Part shown: positions 13,617 to 15,408 of the stretch, one piece after another | Position numbering within the stretch: the stretch's first letter is position 1 | How the letters are laid out: the number at the start of each line of letters is the position of its first letter | Position numbers and translations under genes: made by a program | The notes under the pieces: generated by a model | What the model saw: only the letters and a program-made list of their open reading frames with translations | The model's database searches: none | Told to the model about the DNA's origin: nothing | NCBI GenBank assembly: GCA_002365865.1 | Contig: DFAQ01000059.1 | Coordinates: 1 to 15,408 of the forward strand | Source of the DNA: Pelotomaculum sp. UBA3102 | GTDB taxonomy: Bacteria; Bacillota; Desulfotomaculia; Desulfotomaculales; Pelotomaculaceae | DNA: 15,408 nt | Direction of reading: 5' to 3'

Positions 13617-14444
13617 TTAATGCTTAATTTTCAGTAAACGCCTTATCCCTGAAACGGCCTGCGCCACAGTCAGCGGCACCGGGTCTACGTCCAATTCAGG
13701 CAGTTCCAGAAAGACCCGGGCGATTAACGGGCAGGTCAAATCGGCACTCTCAACCAGCTGTTTATCCGTCAACAGCCCGGGCCCGCCTTCGGCCAGGACC
13801 CGGCCGTCCTTCAGTATAATTACCCGGTCGGCCCACCGGGCAGCCAGATCTACATCGTGGGTGGCGATAATAATGGCGGTCCCGTTCCGGTTCAAGCCGT
13901 CAAGAATACGTTCCACCTGCTCCTTCCCCGCCGGGTCCAAAAATGCCATGGGCTCGTCCAATACAATGACCTTGGGTTCCATAGCCAGCACGCCGGCAAT
14001 GGCCACCCGCTTTTTTTGACCGTAACTTAAACGATAAGGAGGTTTCTCCCGGTAAGCGAGCATTCCCACCGCCTGCAGGGAGTTTCTCACCCGTTGGACA
14101 ACGTCATAACTACTTAAGCCCATGTTAATGGGCCCAAAGGCCACATCGTCCCATACCGTGGACGAAAAAATCTGGTCGTCCGGGTCCTGAAAGACTATAC
14201 CCACCCCGGCGCGCACCCATTTTTTAGTTTTTTTACCCACTTCCCGCCCCTGGACCTTTACGGCACCTTGCTGGGGCAAATTTAACCCGTTTAAATGCAA
14301 TAAAAGAGTGGACTTACCGGCCCCGTTGGGTCCCAATAAGGCCACCCGCGCGCCTTCCGGCATGGAAAATGATACCCCGTTCAAGGCCCTGGTCCCGTCA
14401 GGATACCGGAAAGCGAGATTAATGACTTCAATCACAGGAACCAT
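13617..14444 (-). CDS. cbiO: CbiO-like ECF transporter ATPase
   Basis: This 275-residue ABC ATPase has Walker A GPNGAGKST (38-46), Q-loop VFQDPDDQIF (Gln86), signature LSYGQ (139-143), Walker B VIVLDE (159-164) and ATHD (His196). LSYGQKKRVAIAGVLAMEP and DDVAFGPINMGL are characteristic of cobalt/nickel CbiO ATPases. The ATG at 14444 overlaps the CbiQ stop by 13 nt with GGTGG just upstream. It is a single ATPase, so a homodimer is expected, unlike the two-ATPase module at 7472-9164. No CbiM/CbiN or other S component is in the window, so cobalt/nickel specificity is inference from family resemblance. Confidence 0.9.
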   Translation of the reverse strand: MVPVIEVINLAFRYPDGTRALNGVSFSMPEGARVALLGPNGAGKSTLLLHLNGLNLPQQGAVKVQGREVGKKTKKWVRAGVGIVFQDPDDQIFSSTVWDDVAFGPINMGLSSYDVVQRVRNSLQAVGMLAYREKPPYRLSYGQKKRVAIAGVLAMEPKVIVLDEPMAFLDPAGKEQVERILDGLNRNGTAIIIATHDVDLAARWADRVIILKDGRVLAEGGPGLLTDKQLVESADLTCPLIARVFLELPELDVDPVPLTVAQAVSGIRRLLKIKH

Positions 14445-15226
14445 TGTCCACCACCAAGCTCCAATGTCTGCAGAAATACCGCCGCCGCCAGCATGCCCAA
14501 CCCCCAGCCTATATCCAGTGGTTTCAGGGTTGCCGGAAGTTTCGCCGGGGTTTCCCCTCCGTACCCCCGGGAAAGCATGGCCCGGTAAATACGGTCACCC
14601 CTGTCGCCGGCCCGTAAAAACAAGACCCCGATCTGGCTGCCCAGGGTTGTAAAGGTGCGCAGGTGCAGCAAACTGCGGCCGGACTCAAACCCCCGTGCCT
14701 GGCGCGCCAGGGTCATTCGCTTAATTTCAGCCAACAAAACAAATATGTATCTTACGGTAAATTCCAACAACGCGACCAGCACATAGGGGATCTGCAGTTG
14801 ACGCATGCCCAGTACCAGTTTTCCCAGGCCGGTGGTGGAGGTAAGCAAGGTCAGGGTGAAAAGGCCGGTGGACATGCGCATAGCAATAATCACCGCTCGG
14901 GACAGGCCTTCAAAGGACATGGAAAGCACCGCCGACCCCAGGCGGAACTGAGCCAAAACCTCTCCCGGTACTATGAAGGGAAATAAAAGAATCATCAGGC
15001 CGCCGAACGGTAAAATCCATAATAACCTTTTTAAAAATAATAAGGGGGAAATACCCGCCGATGCCCCCAACAAAACCAGGAAAATGTTTCCCAAAAGCAA
15101 CGCCGGAATGGACTGGGCAGAAGACATAATACCGATAAACCCCACCAGGGACACAATTTTTACCCGCGGGTCCGAACTCCCCAACCAGGAATTATTTTGT
15201 GCGGCAGGTGAAAGCATCAGGTCCAT
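14432..15226 (-). CDS. cbiQ: CbiQ-like ECF transmembrane component
   Basis: This 264-residue membrane protein starts at the ATG at 15226, with AAGGAGG 11 nt upstream. The longer in-frame start at 15352 is rejected: it would translate through an intrinsic terminator hairpin and add 42 residues unlike the family. The mature opening NNSWLGSSDPRVKIVSL matches EcfT/CbiQ proteins (Ser/Pro/Asp-x-Arg-x-Lys). Coupling motifs are ARQARGFE and AMLSRGYGGE, both with intact Arg-Gly. It partners the overlapping CbiO. The substrate-binding component would have to lie outside the window or be shared with other S proteins. Confidence 0.9.
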   Translation of the reverse strand: MDLMLSPAAQNNSWLGSSDPRVKIVSLVGFIGIMSSAQSIPALLLGNIFLVLLGASAGISPLLFLKRLLWILPFGGLMILLFPFIVPGEVLAQFRLGSAVLSMSFEGLSRAVIIAMRMSTGLFTLTLLTSTTGLGKLVLGMRQLQIPYVLVALLEFTVRYIFVLLAEIKRMTLARQARGFESGRSLLHLRTFTTLGSQIGVLFLRAGDRGDRIYRAMLSRGYGGETPAKLPATLKPLDIGWGLGMLAAAVFLQTLELGGGQWFL

Positions 15227-15260
15227 AAGCGCCGGCGCCTCCTTGATCCCCTTGATAATT

Positions 15261-15308
15261 AAAAAAGGCCACAGAAAACCCTGTCCTAAAGGACAGACCT
15301 CCGTGGCC
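15261..15308 (-). terminator. Leader terminator/attenuator upstream of cbiQ
   Basis: Read on the minus strand, GGCCAC (15308-15303) pairs with GUGGCC (15272-15267). An inner stem CUGUCC (15296-15291) pairs with GGACAG (15286-15281) around UUUA. UUUUUU follows at 15266-15261. It lies only 35 nt before the cbiQ start, inside its probable leader, so it is either the end of an upstream unit or an attenuator. I recognise no known riboswitch aptamer in the remaining leader. Confidence 0.65.
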
Positions 15309-15371
15309 CTGATCTTTAAACCATTATTTTTATTAATACTACAGCGTAACATTGCTTATTTCGTTATGCCC

Positions 15372-15393
15372 GCTACGCCACGGGGACGGTTCC
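15372..15393. repeat. Candidate REP-like intergenic repeat (copy 2)
   Basis: Contains the 13-mer GCTACGCCACGGG (15372-15384), also at 1477-1489, running directly into GGGGACGGTTCC (15382-15393), whose complement occurs at 1510-1520. In copy 1 the same modules are separated and differently oriented. It is near the right edge and may extend beyond it. Confidence 0.4.
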
Positions 15394-15408
15394 ATCGTCT
15401 TCCCTTCG

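Noticed and set aside
15227..15352. N-terminal extension of CbiQ from ATG 15352
   Set aside because: It reads through a terminator hairpin and lacks family-like sequence; AAGGAGG supports the ATG at 15226.

Overview
The window reads as a chromosomal segment of an anaerobic, moderately GC-rich member of the Bacillota (Clostridia). A Peptococcaceae/Desulfotomaculum-Pelotomaculum type organism is my best guess. The grounds are strong AGGAGG ribosome-binding sites, several ECF-type transporters, MinD-like ATPases carrying ferredoxin domains, NifX/orange-protein-like small proteins, and an RNA leader that looks like a TRAP (trp RNA-binding attenuation protein) target. The taxonomy is inference; no rRNA, tRNA or phylogenetic marker is present. 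I see no phage, insertion sequence or CRISPR.

Layout. (1) 1-64: an intrinsic terminator for a + strand gene lying left of the window. (2) 4783-144, minus strand: an eight-gene operon behind a perfect TTGACA-N17-TATAAT promoter. In transcription order it holds a NifX/ORP-like protein, a Gly/Gln/Arg-rich 24-bp-repeat protein, a DUF5320-like protein, two MinD-type ATPases with 2x[4Fe-4S] inserts, a second NifX/ORP-like protein, an Mrp/NBP35 ATPase and a DUF134 HTH protein. The set resembles the orange-protein (ORP) gene clusters of Desulfovibrio and probably works in iron-sulfur or mixed-metal cluster handling. The Mrp gene is split near its 5' end by a -1 frame change exactly at an A_AAA_AAG heptamer. 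(3) 4974-6573, plus: an NSS-family sodium:amino-acid symporter followed by an unlisted 32-residue MetS-like small subunit. (4) 6719-9939, plus: promoter, a leader with eight (G/U)AG triplets plus terminator and possible antiterminator, then a TrpP-like S component, two ECF ATPases and an EcfT. This looks like a tryptophan importer with its own energizing module, controlled by TRAP attenuation. (5) 10859-9951, minus: a CysM-like cysteine synthase. (6) 13433-10986, minus: a nitrate/sulfonate/taurine-type ABC importer (lipoprotein, permease, ATPase). (7) 15309-13617, minus: a leader terminator/attenuator followed by CbiQ and CbiO without a visible substrate-binding component.

Main points of interest: the TRAP-like leader in front of a TrpP-ECF operon; the dnaX-like slippery frame change in the Mrp ATPase (programmed, mutational, or a homopolymer error); the ORP-like operon with a repeat-encoded low-complexity protein; and two ECF modules of which only one has a visible S component. 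Stretches without genes are short. The longest, 6574-6886, holds a 41-nt perfect inverted repeat, a promoter and the TRAP-like leader.
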